Source of the DNA: Pleodorina starrii
Lineage: Eukaryota; Chlorophyta; Chlorophyceae; Chlamydomonadales; Volvocaceae
Assembly (NCBI GenBank): GCA_030267565.1
Contig: BRXU01000078.1
Coordinates: 1 to 64,000 of the forward strand
Direction: 5' to 3'
Length of the DNA: 64,000 bases
Shown here: positions 26,266-35,943 of the stretch, in pieces
How the letters are laid out: each line of letters starts with the position of its first letter
Numbering within the stretch: position 1 is the first letter of the stretch
The notes under the pieces: model-generated
Database searches by the model: none
What the model saw: the letters and a program-made list of their open reading frames with translations, nothing else
What the model was told of the DNA's origin: nothing
Made by a program: the position numbers and the translations under genes

Positions 26266-27144
26266 TTACGCAGTCAGCGCTGCGGGCCGCTTCCTGAACA
26301 TTACGATATTTCCTGCGCATGCCAGGGCCACACCAATGACCGCCGGTATGGTCCATTGGTAATCCTCGAATAGGGTCGAGGCGGTCAGCGCCACGATAGG
26401 AAACAGAACGGTCGCGTACCCGGCCTGTGCCGATCCGATCCGCGCCACCAGCATCAGGTAGGTCGTGAAGCCTATGACCGAACCGATGATCGCCAGATAG
26501 ACCAGCGCGACCCAGTAGCTCGCTCGCTCCGGCAGACTTAGGGATCCTCCCGTCAGCAGGACGATGGCCAATAGGCACAGCGCACCGATCGCCATGCCCC
26601 ATGCATTGGCTGTCAACGGGGGAATCCCTAAGAGGCCATTGCGCCGGGATGCCATGTTGCCAAGGGAGAAGAACAAGGTTCCCACCACCGCCCATCCAAT
26701 GCCCGCCAGGGCGTCAGGATCGGCCATTACGGAAATGTCGTCCCAGAACAGCATGAGCAGGCCAAGGGCGCCTAAGCTTCCTGCCAGTATTGTACGCCCA
26801 CTGACTGGCTCACCAAAGAAAAGACGCGCGTTGACGGCATTAAAGATCGAGGCCAGCGAGAAAATGACCGAGACCAGCCCCGATGGTATCAGGGATGCCG
26901 CCATATAAAGAGCGATAAAGTTCAGGCAGAACAAGCATAGCGCCTGCACGATGACGTACCGCCACCTGGCAGGCAATCGCAGCCGCCCCATAACCGCCAG
27001 CCCCACCAGCATCACCGCCCCCGCCAGCGCAAACCGATAAAAGATCGAAACCGTGACAGCCAATTCCCCAACCTGTGCGGCGATGGCAATCCAGGTCGTG
27101 CCCCAGATCAGGACGGTAGCGATAAACAGAAATGGTGTGCTCAT
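26266..27144 (-). CDS. EamA/DMT-family exporter
   Basis: A 292-residue inner membrane protein with ten predicted membrane segments in two EamA repeats, starting MSTPFLFIATVLIWGTTWIAI, the typical first helix of this family. ATG 27144 has AAGGAGC 9 bases upstream, better than the ATG at 27183. Family members export amino acids or other metabolites. It is divergent from the AraC-type regulator 116 bases away, which probably controls it. Confidence 0.88.
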   Translation of the reverse strand: MSTPFLFIATVLIWGTTWIAIAAQVGELAVTVSIFYRFALAGAVMLVGLAVMGRLRLPARWRYVIVQALCLFCLNFIALYMAASLIPSGLVSVIFSLASIFNAVNARLFFGEPVSGRTILAGSLGALGLLMLFWDDISVMADPDALAGIGWAVVGTLFFSLGNMASRRNGLLGIPPLTANAWGMAIGALCLLAIVLLTGGSLSLPERASYWVALVYLAIIGSVIGFTTYLMLVARIGSAQAGYATVLFPIVALTASTLFEDYQWTIPAVIGVALACAGNIVMFRKRPAALTA

Positions 27145-27260
27145 ACAGTAGCTCCTTCGTGGCCCGTATAAACGACGCTTCATCTGGGCCTTTGCAGGAT
27201 CTTGCGGTCAAATGGGGCAGCGGTGTGGCGCGGTTCTGCGGCCTGCGCTAACGAAGCGTC

Positions 27261-28100
27261 ATGACCGCCACCATCCGTGATTTCCTTGAAGGGTCTCCCG
27301 CCGCGCGCAACACGGTGTCTTTGCCCATGGGCGGCTCCACCTGTGTAGCCATCTGGGAAAACCGCGACGACCGCATCAGCTATGTCGCGCCGCGCGGTCA
27401 TGTCTTCAGCTACTATCTCGACGGTGGAACGGGCACGCGCCGAGTGGATGCCGGCCCTGAAACCGGGCGGCCAGGTACGGTCTGTATCATGCCAGAGGGT
27501 CAGACCTCGGAATGGGAGATCACGACACCTTTCCGGTTCGTCCACCTCTATGTCCCTGACGATCAGCTCAGGTCCGCTTTCGCTATGATCCATGATTGCG
27601 ATGCGCGCAGGATGGCTCTGCCGGAGCTGACCTTCGCCGAGGTGCCAGAGCTGGTCTCACCACTCCTGTTGCTTGCAGAGGCTGCCCGGCGCCAGGACCT
27701 GCTGGTGGCTGATACCGCGGTATCTGATCTGGTGGGGCGGTTGGGCACGCGTGAAGTGATCCTGAAAGGAGGGCTTCCGGCCCACCTGATGCGACGGATC
27801 GACGATTGGATAGACGCGCATCTGGATCAACCGATCCGTCTCGCCGACATCGCCCTCTTGACCGACCTTTCGCCGTTTCACCTGCACCGGATGTTCCGGA
27901 CAACTCGTGGACTGCCCTTGCATGGTTGGGTGACAAAACAGCGGATCGGCCGGGCAAGGATGCTGCTGGCGGGACCAGCGCCGCTGGTCGAGATTGCGCA
28001 AGCTTGTGGCTTCTCCAGCCAGAGCCACTTTACCAGAGTGTTCAAGGAACAAACCGCGATAACACCAGACGCTTATCGTCTCATGCGGCGCCGGCCATAA
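27261..28100 (+). CDS. AraC-family transcriptional regulator
   Basis: A 279-residue regulator with an N-terminal cupin-like sensor domain (about 1-165) and the two C-terminal helix-turn-helix motifs of AraC (IRLADIALLTDLSPFHLHRMF at about 192-212, LVEIAQACGFSSQSHFTRVFK at about 240-260, then ITPDAYR). Divergent from the EamA exporter, which is its most likely target. Confidence 0.9.
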   Translation: MTATIRDFLEGSPAARNTVSLPMGGSTCVAIWENRDDRISYVAPRGHVFSYYLDGGTGTRRVDAGPETGRPGTVCIMPEGQTSEWEITTPFRFVHLYVPDDQLRSAFAMIHDCDARRMALPELTFAEVPELVSPLLLLAEAARRQDLLVADTAVSDLVGRLGTREVILKGGLPAHLMRRIDDWIDAHLDQPIRLADIALLTDLSPFHLHRMFRTTRGLPLHGWVTKQRIGRARMLLAGPAPLVEIAQACGFSSQSHFTRVFKEQTAITPDAYRLMRRRP

Positions 28101-28328
28101 AGCCCCAGTTTCCGCGTCAAGCAGTAGTGGGATTCGCCACTGATCAGCTGTGAGAGGATTGGACAGACTGCTGTCCGATCGATGTCCGAAAGGGGATCCT
28201 TAACCGGATGGCCAGCTAAGGCCGTGAAGAACTCAGAACGGCTCAACATTTGCGGGATGCAAAAAGTCTCAGATGACTAGTCCGATTTCTTTTGCAATGA
28301 AGGGGCGTCTATCGTTACAAATAATGCT

Positions 28329-28907
28329 ATGACACAGATGTTGATTGGCTACGCCCGCTGTTCCACGGACAAACAGGACCTCGCTGCTCAGAAAGGCATC
28401 CTTGCCAGCCTGGGGGTCACTGCCGATCGCATCTACACCGACCACGGCTTTACCGGCACGAACCGCGCCCGCCCTGGTCTTGATCAAGCGCTTTCAGCCT
28501 TGCGCGAGGGCGATACACTGATTGTGCCGAAGCTAGACCGGCTGGCGCGTTCCGTCCCTGATGCTCGCGACATTGCCGACGGCCTCGCTGCACGCGGGAT
28601 CAAGCTTCAACTTGGTGCTTCCATCCATGATCCAGCAGACCCCATGGGCAAGCTGTTCTTTAATATCCTGGCGACCTTCGCTGAGTTTGAGGCAGACCTG
28701 ATCCGTATGCGGACCCGAGAAGGCATGGCAGTGGCCCGCGCCAAGGGCAAGCTGCGCGGCAAGAAGCCGAAGTTGTCAGAACGACAGCATCAGGAGCTGC
28801 GGCGCATGTATGACACTGGTGAGTATTCCATCACCGATCTGGCTGAGGTATTTTCGATCTCACGGCCGACTGTGTATCGCACCCTTGACCGGCAGGCGGC
28901 GGCATGA
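28329..28907 (+). CDS. Serine resolvase/invertase
   Basis: A 192-residue serine recombinase with GYARCST (catalytic Ser12), the motif VPKLDRLARSVPDARDIAD, the E-helix FAEFEADLIRMRTREGMAVAR and a C-terminal helix-turn-helix (SITDLAEVFSISRPTVYRTL). It differs from the resolvase at 18641. No clear ribosome site is seen; the upstream 228 bases hold imperfect dyads (GGACAG...CTGTCC near 28170) that may be its target. It overlaps the next gene by 4 bases. Confidence 0.9.
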   Translation: MTQMLIGYARCSTDKQDLAAQKGILASLGVTADRIYTDHGFTGTNRARPGLDQALSALREGDTLIVPKLDRLARSVPDARDIADGLAARGIKLQLGASIHDPADPMGKLFFNILATFAEFEADLIRMRTREGMAVARAKGKLRGKKPKLSERQHQELRRMYDTGEYSITDLAEVFSISRPTVYRTLDRQAAA

Positions 28908-29203
28908 TGGCAGATGAGCCAAAGCCCCCACGCGCACCATCGCTAAAAAGCGAGACCCGTCAAACCAATTGGCGGCGTACCAACCCGCCAAAATATCAGG
29001 CTCACCTTGCTGTTCAGCGGGCGGTTACTTCAGGTGCTCTGGAAAAACAGGTCTGCGAGGTGTGCGGCGCTGCAAAGGTCGATGCTCATCACGACCGGTA
29101 TGATGAACCATTGAGCGTGCGTTGGCTCTGCCGCCGCCATCACGTCAAGTTACACTATTATGGCGAGGACATGTTTCCCGTCGGCCGGCTGCAGGCGGAG
29201 TAG
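28904..29203 (+). CDS. HNH-like zinc-binding protein
   Basis: A 99-residue protein translated from an ATG that overlaps the resolvase stop. The core is CEVCGAAKVDAHHDRYDEP and VRWLCRRHHVKLH, that is two CxxC/CxxH pairs around an HH motif, as in phage- and plasmid-borne HNH/zinc-ribbon proteins. It could be a small nuclease or DNA-binding partner of the resolvase. Confidence 0.65.
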   Translation: MMADEPKPPRAPSLKSETRQTNWRRTNPPKYQAHLAVQRAVTSGALEKQVCEVCGAAKVDAHHDRYDEPLSVRWLCRRHHVKLHYYGEDMFPVGRLQAE

Positions 29204-29635
29204 AGCGCGAGTTCTATTAGGCTCAAAGTGCGTTCTGTCGGTCAAAAGTAACATCACGCGAAGCAGACGTAAGGGCAGCACTCATGCACCGACGCGAAGA
29301 GCCCTTTTCGCCTGACCCTAACCGGCGGCGCAAGACACATAGGAGGCATTTCGTAGCGAGGAGTATTGAAAAGGACGGATTAAGACGCAGTAGCCCGAAC
29401 GTGCGCTGCGTTGCGCTTTGCGTATATGAGCCTTCTGGTTGCGCGCTGCGTCGCATCCGTCTAGGCGCAATGGCAATCGATCACGCGCCCGTGAGGTCAT
29501 TGAAAGTAGCGAAGAATGTCTCACATTCGGAACAGTAGGCCAGCACAATAACACATGGCAGGGATGACAGGAGCGCAAGCCTTGGCAATCCTTCTTCCGT
29601 CGGGTCGAGGAACTGGGCATAGAGGAGGAACTATT
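29204..29635. other. Gene-free stretch with a dispersed repeat
   Basis: No supported gene. A copy of the repeat core (CGACGCGAAGAGCCCTTTTCG) starts at about 29290. The last 100 bases form the leader of adhP, ending in AGGAGGAA at 29623-29630. Confidence 0.45.
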
Positions 29636-30670
29636 TTGTCGAAGACTATGAAAGCCGCTGTCGTTCGTAAATTCGGTGCACCCCTGAGCATTGATGAAGT
29701 CCCAATTCCGCAGGTCTCTGACGGAATGATCCAAGTCGCGATCCGCGCCTCTGGCGTCTGCCACACGGATTTGCACGCGGCCGAAGGCGACTGGCCCGTC
29801 AAACCCGAACCGCCCTTCATCCCCGGCCACGAGGGTGTAGGCTATGTCTCGGCAGTCGGCAAAGGCGTGAAGAACGTCAAAGAAGGTGACCGCGTCGGTG
29901 TGCCATGGCTTTACACCGCCTGTGGGTGCTGCAGGCATTGCTTGGGCGGATGGGAAACGCTGTGCGAAAGCCAGCAGAACGCCGGCTACTCGGTCAATGG
30001 CGGCTTTGCCGATTACGTTGTCGCAGACCCCAATTATGTGGGCCACCTGCCCGCAGGCAGCGATTTTGCCGAGATCGCGCCCATCCTTTGCGCGGGTGTT
30101 ACGGTCTACAAAGGCCTGAAAATGACCGACACCAAACCCGGCGACACCGTTGCCATTTCCGGCATCGGTGGCTTGGGCCATATGGCCGTGCAATATGCGG
30201 TGGCGATGGGGCTCAACGTCGTGGCCGTAGATATCGATGAGGCCAAACTTGATCTCGCACGCCGGTTGGGTGCCAAACTGACCGTCAATGCGCGCGAGAT
30301 TGCCGATCCCGCAGCCTTTGTCCGCAAAGAAACCGACGGTGGCGTCAATGGCGTTCTGGTCACGGCCGTAAGCGAAAAGGCTTTCGAGCAGGCGGTCGGC
30401 ATGGTCGGGCGTGGCGGCACGGTGTCCCTCAACGGCCTTCCTCCGGGGGACTTCCCGCTCAATATCTTCGGCATGGTGCTCAATGGTGTCACCGTGCGTG
30501 GCTCTATCGTCGGCAGCCGGCTCGATTTGCAGGAATCGCTCGACTTCGCCGCCGCAGGCAAGGTCAAGGCCACCATCACCAAAGCCCCGCTTGAAGATAT
30601 CAACACCGTCTTCGACCGCATGCGCAAAGGCCAGATCGAAGGCCGCATGGTGCTCGATCTGGGCAACTGA
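29636..30670 (+). CDS. adhP: Zinc-dependent alcohol dehydrogenase AdhP
   Basis: A 344-residue cytoplasmic NAD-dependent medium-chain alcohol dehydrogenase. Catalytic zinc residues lie in [20 protein letters not shown] and LCAGVTVYK. The structural zinc cysteines are in [17 protein letters not shown], and the NAD site is [15 protein letters not shown]. The start is taken as TTG 29636 because AGGAGGAA sits 5 bases upstream and the protein then begins SKTMKAAVV as in AdhP homologues. It interconverts ethanol and acetaldehyde. Codon use looks like the host, and a strong hairpin follows at 30717. Confidence 0.92.
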   Translation: MSKTMKAAVVRKFGAPLSIDEVPIPQVSDGMIQVAIRASGVCHTDLHAAEGDWPVKPEPPFIPGHEGVGYVSAVGKGVKNVKEGDRVGVPWLYTACGCCRHCLGGWETLCESQQNAGYSVNGGFADYVVADPNYVGHLPAGSDFAEIAPILCAGVTVYKGLKMTDTKPGDTVAISGIGGLGHMAVQYAVAMGLNVVAVDIDEAKLDLARRLGAKLTVNAREIADPAAFVRKETDGGVNGVLVTAVSEKAFEQAVGMVGRGGTVSLNGLPPGDFPLNIFGMVLNGVTVRGSIVGSRLDLQESLDFAAAGKVKATITKAPLEDINTVFDRMRKGQIEGRMVLDLGN

Positions 30671-30716
30671 CAGCCGCAGGCCCCTCGGCGTGCCACGGCA
30701 TCCTCAGGGCATACAG

Positions 30717-30746
30717 GCTCCCGCCCGCCGAAAGGTGGGCGGGAGC
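30717..30746 (+). terminator. Hairpin after adhP
   Basis: GCTCCCGCCC (30717-30726) pairs exactly with GGGCGGGAGC (30737-30746) around a 10-base loop. There is no T-run, so it may act as a message stabiliser or weak terminator. Confidence 0.5.
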
Positions 30747-30793
30747 ACATCCCGTTGCCGCGTAGGCATCTCGGTGAGCTCCATTCCAGCCGA

Positions 30794-30979
30794 TCACATC
30801 CCGATGAAACCGCGCCGGTCGCGGTTTCGGGCAAATTCCTCTGGGATGATCTGCGGCAGGATCAATTCAACTTCACCGGCCTCTATCATCGCGGAAAGAG
30901 CGTCGAGCAAAGGCATATGGCGTGGATCCTTCGTGAGATCCAGCCACACAGATGTATCGATCAAAAGTCTGAGTTTCAT
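30794..30979 (-). pseudogene. PIN-domain protein, truncated
   Basis: 61 residues starting MKLRLLIDTSVWLDLTKD at 30979, the N-terminus of a PIN-like RNase domain with the first catalytic Asp. The similarity runs through VELILPQIIPEEFARNRDR and then stops abruptly after six unrelated residues. A complete protein of this type is several times longer. It is probably a fragment left by the insertion that brought adhP next to it. Confidence 0.6.
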
Positions 30980-31019
30980 CCTTGCTCCATATGAAGGTGA
31001 AAACACCGCCTTAGCACCG

Positions 31020-31098
31020 AACGGCCGCTTCGTCCCGCATAGCAGACCCTCGCTCGCTACTCTAAACCGTCTGCTTTGCGGGACGAAGCCGCCATTGA
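31020..31098. repeat. Hairpin repeat, complete copy 1
   Basis: GGCCGCTTCGTCCCGCATAG (from about 31020) is inverted at about 31073-31094 (CTTTGCGGGACGAAGCCGCC), with AGCAGAC/GTCTGCT next to each arm. The same arrangement, with different base changes, occurs at 49320-49393, and a half copy at 17785. Confidence 0.6.
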
Positions 31099-31169
31099 TT
31101 ATGAGAGTCTCCTGCGCCACGGTCTGCCAACTTCAGCCCTATAACACGCTTAGCCGCAGGCCCAAATCG

Positions 31170-31700
31170 ATGAGCACCGATAGCATCCGGCTTCGCCCCT
31201 ACATCGGGGCTGAGATTGAAGAGCTGCGCAAGATAGAACGGGCAGCGTATCGGCGCTATCTCTCCCTGGAGAACTTCGCGGAAGTCGCTGCAGCACCGAC
31301 AACTGCCCCAGAAAATTTCGAGACGGGGACAACAACTGTCGCAGAAGCGGATGGGCGTCCCGTGGGCTATATCATTGTCCAACCACTTGATGACATGCTC
31401 TACATCGCCAGCCTCGTCGTTCATGACAATATGTCAGGGAAAGGCGTTGGTGGGGCGCTTCTTAGGTGGGCGGAACATCAAGCGGCGGCTTTGGAGGCTT
31501 CCGCAATCTGCCTCGCAACGTTTCGAGCTCCAAGTTGGAATGCGCCTTGGTATCGGAAGCTAGGATATGTTGAGATCCAGCAAGATAAGATTGGCCCTGA
31601 GCTGCAGACCATTCTGGATCGTCATTCCACGTTCCTCGACATGACAACGAGGATTACCATGTGGAAGCCGGCAGGCGTGAGGCCCCGAGTGACCGCTTAG
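31170..31700 (+). CDS. GNAT-family N-acetyltransferase
   Basis: A 176-residue acetyltransferase. The acetyl-CoA loop is SLVVHDNMSGKGVGGALLRWAE (V-x-x-x-x-GKGVG), followed by beta-strands and APWYRKLGYVEI near the C-terminus. ATG 31170 is chosen because the domain starts there; a much longer open frame upstream is only the overlap with adhP. Substrate unknown. Confidence 0.82.
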   Translation: MSTDSIRLRPYIGAEIEELRKIERAAYRRYLSLENFAEVAAAPTTAPENFETGTTTVAEADGRPVGYIIVQPLDDMLYIASLVVHDNMSGKGVGGALLRWAEHQAAALEASAICLATFRAPSWNAPWYRKLGYVEIQQDKIGPELQTILDRHSTFLDMTTRITMWKPAGVRPRVTA

Positions 31701-31800
31701 GGCTCCTTACGTCGATGCCCGATCGCGGCATTGGCGGCAGCTATGCGGGACCTTGCTGCCGTTCACGAATGATCACGGGTCTCTGATTTGTCGTTTGAAA

Positions 31801-32661
31801 TCATGAGAAGCGCTTTGCCCCTGCAACGCAGGCCACGATGAGCAGGGTTACAGCGATCATCGACCAGGCCACAGGTTCACCCAGCACTGCACCCGCTAGT
31901 GCTAGCCCGAAGAACGGTTGCAGGAGCTGCAACTGGCCGACCCCCGCGATGCCACCAAGGGCAAGCCCTCGATACCAGAACACGAAGCCGACCCACATGC
32001 TGAAGACGGAGACGTAGCCTAGGCCCAGCCAAACCGGGATCGTCACGCGGGTCCAGTCGGACGGCCACGTTCCCGCTGCGAGAACGGCCATGATAGGTGC
32101 GGCCAGAAGCAGTGCCCACGAGATGACCTGCCAGCCGCCGAGGCGACGGGAAAGAACGGCTCCCTCCGCATATCCCAGTCCACAGATCAGGATCGCGGCC
32201 AGCATCAGCAGATCGCCGGTGAGGGTGCCATCAGCAGTCTGCGACCAAGCATAAAGCGCGACGAGCAGGCTCCCCCCACAAGAGAACAGCCAAAAAGCTC
32301 GCCGAGGGCGCTCCCCGCCCCGGATCACCCCGCAGATGGCCGTTGCCAGCGGTAAAAGGCCGATGAATATGATGGAGCGGGCCGAGGTGATGTGCTGCAA
32401 GGCAAGAGCAGTCATCAATGGAAAGCCGATCACGACACCCGCAGCCACAATCGCCAGCGAAGGAAGATCGCTTGTCGAGGGTCGGGCCTGACGCCAGAGC
32501 ACTAGCGCCACCACCGCCAGAACCGCTGCGATGACGGCGCGGACCGAAGTGAGAAACATCGGAGAAAGGCCAGATACCGCCACTCGTGTGGCCGGTAAGG
32601 ATGCACTGAATATAATGACGCCGATGAGGCCGCTGCCCCATCCCTTGCTCGCAAGTCCCAT
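31801..32661 (-). CDS. EamA/DMT-family exporter
   Basis: A 286-residue membrane protein with ten predicted helices (for example GLIGVIIFSASLPATRVAV and GGIAGVGQLQLLQPFFGLAL). It is divergent from the MocR-type regulator at 32776 across a 114-base gap, a common pairing in which the regulator controls the exporter. Not closely similar to the EamA protein at 26266. Confidence 0.86.
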   Translation of the reverse strand: MGLASKGWGSGLIGVIIFSASLPATRVAVSGLSPMFLTSVRAVIAAVLAVVALVLWRQARPSTSDLPSLAIVAAGVVIGFPLMTALALQHITSARSIIFIGLLPLATAICGVIRGGERPRRAFWLFSCGGSLLVALYAWSQTADGTLTGDLLMLAAILICGLGYAEGAVLSRRLGGWQVISWALLLAAPIMAVLAAGTWPSDWTRVTIPVWLGLGYVSVFSMWVGFVFWYRGLALGGIAGVGQLQLLQPFFGLALAGAVLGEPVAWSMIAVTLLIVACVAGAKRFS

Positions 32662-32775
32662 AACTGCCCTCGTTGTTTTTCCTCGTTGTTACGAGAAGGC
32701 CGCTGGTGGAGACAGGCACGGGAGGCATACAAAAGCACCGAACTGTATTCCCCACCCAACCCATACGGCTGGCCT

Positions 32776-34155
32776 ATGACAAACCGGACGACACAGGTGA
32801 TGGACGCGATCCGCCACATGATCGCGGAACGGACGCTTCTTGCGGGGGAGCGGGTGCCGTCAATCCGCGGCCTTGCGGCGAAGATGGGCGTCTCGCCTTC
32901 GACTGTCGTCGAGGCCTATGACCGGCTGGTGGCGGATGGGGTAATCCTGTCCCGGCCGGGTTCCGGCTTCTATGTCGCGAACCGCGCAGCTTTCACGAAC
33001 CTACGGCCCCAGGCCACCGATCTGGACCGGTCGGTCGATCCGCTTTGGGTGTCGCGGCAATCACTGGACGCGGCGCACGGTGTGCTGAAGCCGGGATGTG
33101 GGTGGATGCCGCCCGACTGGATGCCGCAGGCGGCGATCCGGCGCGCGCTGCGTCAGATCAGCCGAAGCGACGATGCCCTTCTAGCGGATTACGGCAGCTC
33201 GCGCGGAGGGCAAGACCTGCGGCACCTCCTGGCGCGGCAATGCGCTGAGGAAGGTTTGCCAGTCGATCCCGACATGGTGCTACTGATCGGTTCAGGATCG
33301 CAGACACTCGACCTGATCTGTCGTCTCCTGCTGCGGCCAGGGGATACGGTTTTGGTCGATGATCCCTGCTACTTCAACTTTCAGGCGCTGCTGCGCGTTC
33401 TCGGGGTCCGGATCGTTTCGGTGCCCTTCACACGGGAAGGCCCTGATCTGACTGCGTTCGCCGAAGCGCTAAGAATTCATCGCCCAAGCCTCTACCTCAC
33501 GAACTCGGCGCTGCAGAACCCGACCGGTGCCACACTATCGGCACAAACCGCGCACCGTCTGCTGTTGCTGGCGTCGGAGTGGGATCTGACCATTGTAGAG
33601 GATGACACATTCGCTACTTTGGAGCCGGATCTGTCACCACGCCTCGCAATCCTCGACGGCTTGCAGCGCGTCATCCGGATCGGCAGCTTTTCCAAAACGC
33701 TATCGGCTGCGGCTCGCTGTGGCTACGTCGTAGCACGGCCGGAACTTGTTGAAGCGCTGACAGACTTGCAGGTCGCCACTAACTTTGGGGGGCCGAGCCC
33801 CGTCGCCGCTGAAATCGTCCGGATCACGCTGGCGGACGGAAGCTACCGCAAGCACATCGTTGCCACCCGAACCCGGCTCGCACGGGCGCGGCGGGACGCT
33901 TCCGAGAGTTTGGAACGGCTCGGGATCGTACCTTGGCTCATGCCCCGCGGCGGCTTCTACCTGTGGTGCCAGCTGCCAGAGGGGAAGGACGCGCAATCCC
34001 TGGCAAGGACAGTTCTGGAGAGCGGGATAATCCTTGCCCCTGGCAACGTCTTCAGCGCCGCAGGGACGGCGGGAGACTTCTTGCGCCTAAACGTCAGCCA
34101 AGTAGCGCCCTCTATCTATGAGGAATTGGCAAAGGCCCTGCGAACGGTGGCTTAG
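32776..34155 (+). CDS. MocR-type regulator (GntR domain fused to aminotransferase)
   Basis: A 459-residue protein with an N-terminal GntR winged helix (about 5-72, VPSIRGLAAKMGVSPSTVVEAYDRL) joined to a class I aminotransferase-fold domain. The PLP lysine is in IGSFSKTLSAAARCGYV and the PLP-binding Asp in VEDDTFATLEP. ATG 32776 fits the start of the GntR domain; longer upstream starts are not supported. MocR proteins sense amino acids or pyridoxal phosphate and usually control a divergent gene, here the EamA exporter. Confidence 0.9.
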   Translation: MTNRTTQVMDAIRHMIAERTLLAGERVPSIRGLAAKMGVSPSTVVEAYDRLVADGVILSRPGSGFYVANRAAFTNLRPQATDLDRSVDPLWVSRQSLDAAHGVLKPGCGWMPPDWMPQAAIRRALRQISRSDDALLADYGSSRGGQDLRHLLARQCAEEGLPVDPDMVLLIGSGSQTLDLICRLLLRPGDTVLVDDPCYFNFQALLRVLGVRIVSVPFTREGPDLTAFAEALRIHRPSLYLTNSALQNPTGATLSAQTAHRLLLLASEWDLTIVEDDTFATLEPDLSPRLAILDGLQRVIRIGSFSKTLSAAARCGYVVARPELVEALTDLQVATNFGGPSPVAAEIVRITLADGSYRKHIVATRTRLARARRDASESLERLGIVPWLMPRGGFYLWCQLPEGKDAQSLARTVLESGIILAPGNVFSAAGTAGDFLRLNVSQVAPSIYEELAKALRTVA

Positions 34156-34198
34156 AACTCCAATCGGCAAAAAAGCTTGGAGAAGGGATAGCGCAATT

Positions 34199-34214
34199 AT
34201 AATAGTGCTATTAT
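34199..34214 (+). promoter_or_regulatory. Palindromic operator at the marR start codon
   Basis: ATAATAG-TG-CTATTAT is a perfect 7-base inverted repeat whose right arm runs into the ATG at 34213. MarR proteins bind AT-rich dyads of this size, so autoregulation is likely. Confidence 0.6.
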
Positions 34215-34701
34215 GGTCCATTCATTCCAAAAGCCTCGCAGCTTGCTGTCCCCCTTGTCCTTGCTCCTGCGAGAGCTCGATGAGGCCATAGGCGTGCTCT
34301 ATCGTGACAATGAGGTAGACGGGGTCCGCCCACGTTTCAGCATGGCGCTGATCGGCCTTGCCGACCACGGGCCGATGACCATCCGCAACCTTGCTGAGTT
34401 TACCAACGTGACGCATGGCGCAATGAGCCAATCCGTCAAGGCAATGAAAGCCGCTGGCATGGTCACGACTGAACCAGGACAGGATGCACGCAGCATCGTG
34501 GTCAGCCTCAGCGATAAAGGCAAATCGGCTATCGCATTTCTCGAAGCTGAATGGGATGCCACCGAAGCGATGCTCACGGAGCTGGACGCCGATTTGCCAT
34601 ATCCGCTAACCCGCGTGATTTCTGATATTCGGTCGCGCCTTGATCAAGAGCCATTCCAGCAGCGCCTTGCCCGGCATCTGCGCGCCAGACAGTCCGAATG
34701 A
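34213..34701 (+). CDS. MarR-family regulator
   Basis: A 162-residue winged-helix regulator (GPMTIRNLAEFTNVTHGAMSQSVKAM as recognition part, then GMVTTEPGQDARSIVVSLSDKG as the wing). The start codon lies inside a perfect palindrome that may be its own operator. The stop overlaps the MFS gene by 4 bases, so the pair forms a classical drug- or metabolite-responsive operon. Confidence 0.88.
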   Translation: MVHSFQKPRSLLSPLSLLLRELDEAIGVLYRDNEVDGVRPRFSMALIGLADHGPMTIRNLAEFTNVTHGAMSQSVKAMKAAGMVTTEPGQDARSIVVSLSDKGKSAIAFLEAEWDATEAMLTELDADLPYPLTRVISDIRSRLDQEPFQQRLARHLRARQSE

Positions 34702-35936
34702 ACCCGTTCCGGCTGTTGGACATTGGCCCACTGCGCGGAGATCCAACCTTCCGCCGCTTCTGGACCGGCACCTCCTTGCAGGCACTTGCCGGTCAACTGT
34801 CCGCCTTCGCAGTTCTTTATCAGATGTGGGAGATGACCCATTCGTCTCTGATGACAGGGATGGTCGGCCTGACGCTGGCTGTCCCAATGGTGGCATTCGG
34901 ACTTTGGGGCGGTCTTCTTGCCGATACGCGCGACAAGCGCGGGCTGATCCTCCTAGCGAATGTCGGCGCAGTCTTTTTTGCGCTTTGCTTGCTCGTGCAG
35001 GCATTGATGGAGTTCAATTCGCCGGCCTTGCTTCTTGGGCTGGCAGCGGCGCAAGCCGGAAGCATTGCTATCGGCGTGCCCTCCCGGAAAGCCATGATCC
35101 CCGACCTACTTCCGCGCGAAAAGGTCAGCGCGGGCATTGCGCTATCCTATGCCAGCTTTCAGGCGGCAATGCTTGGCGGGCCCGCCCTTGCGGGGATCGT
35201 TTCAGCTATCTGGGGAGTGGCGGGGTGCTATGCGGCAGAAACTATCGCCTTTCTGCTAGCCTTCCGGGGGCTTGCCGCGTTGCCTAGCAAACAGAGCCAT
35301 GGCTCTGGAGACAGTGGGAAAAGACGATTGGTGGCTGGATTCCGTGCGATCTGGAAGCAACCGCCGCTGCGCGGCTCGCTGCTGACGGACCTGGCCGCGA
35401 TGATGCTCGCCATGCCGATTGCCCTGTTTCCGGCACTGAACGAAGCGCGCTTTGGCGGCACCCCCGAAACATTGGGCCTCTTTCTGTCAGCCATGGCCGC
35501 TGGCGGTATCGCGGCCACCCTGCTGTCAGGGACCATTACGTCCCATCCCCGCCAAGGCGCGTTTCAACTTGGCGCGGCCTTGATCTGGGGGCTGTCCTTG
35601 GCCGTCGCAGGTTTGACCGGCTCCGGATGGGTCCTGCTCGCGTGTCTCGCGTTGGCTGGTGCCGCTGATACGGTGGCCGTCATGACCCGCGGGACAGTCG
35701 TTCAACTGTCGTGCAAACCTGAGATGCGGGGGCGTGTCTTGGCGGCTGAACAAATCGTCGGTGCTGCCGCCCCCCAGATTGGAAATTTCCGCGCCGGATT
35801 GATGGCGACAGCCTTGCCTCCCGGCGCGGCATTGGCGTGCGGAGGCGCCCTGTGCGTTCTCGCTGTGGCTGCCATTGCCTTTTCTCATCTTGGTCTTGTG
35901 CGATTCAGGACAACTGAGCCCAGCTCAGTGACGTGA
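34698..35936 (+). CDS. MFS transporter
   Basis: A 412-residue major facilitator protein with about 11-12 membrane helices. The motif GLWGGLLADTRDKRG after helix 2 is the MFS A-motif (DRxxRR-like). A second half follows a soluble loop rich in Lys/Arg (SGKRRLVAGFRAIWKQPPL). Similarity is to enterobactin-exporter-like efflux pumps. It is coupled to the MarR gene, which probably represses it. Confidence 0.88.
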   Translation: MNPFRLLDIGPLRGDPTFRRFWTGTSLQALAGQLSAFAVLYQMWEMTHSSLMTGMVGLTLAVPMVAFGLWGGLLADTRDKRGLILLANVGAVFFALCLLVQALMEFNSPALLLGLAAAQAGSIAIGVPSRKAMIPDLLPREKVSAGIALSYASFQAAMLGGPALAGIVSAIWGVAGCYAAETIAFLLAFRGLAALPSKQSHGSGDSGKRRLVAGFRAIWKQPPLRGSLLTDLAAMMLAMPIALFPALNEARFGGTPETLGLFLSAMAAGGIAATLLSGTITSHPRQGAFQLGAALIWGLSLAVAGLTGSGWVLLACLALAGAADTVAVMTRGTVVQLSCKPEMRGRVLAAEQIVGAAAPQIGNFRAGLMATALPPGAALACGGALCVLAVAAIAFSHLGLVRFRTTEPSSVT

Positions 35937-35943
35937 AGAGTCT

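Noticed and set aside
28101..28328. res site for the second resolvase
   Set aside because: Only weak, imperfect dyads (GGACAG/CTGTCC); not enough to annotate.
30411..31169. Long N-terminal extension of the GNAT frame
   Set aside because: It overlaps adhP in another frame and then intergenic repeats; the acetyltransferase domain starts at 31170.
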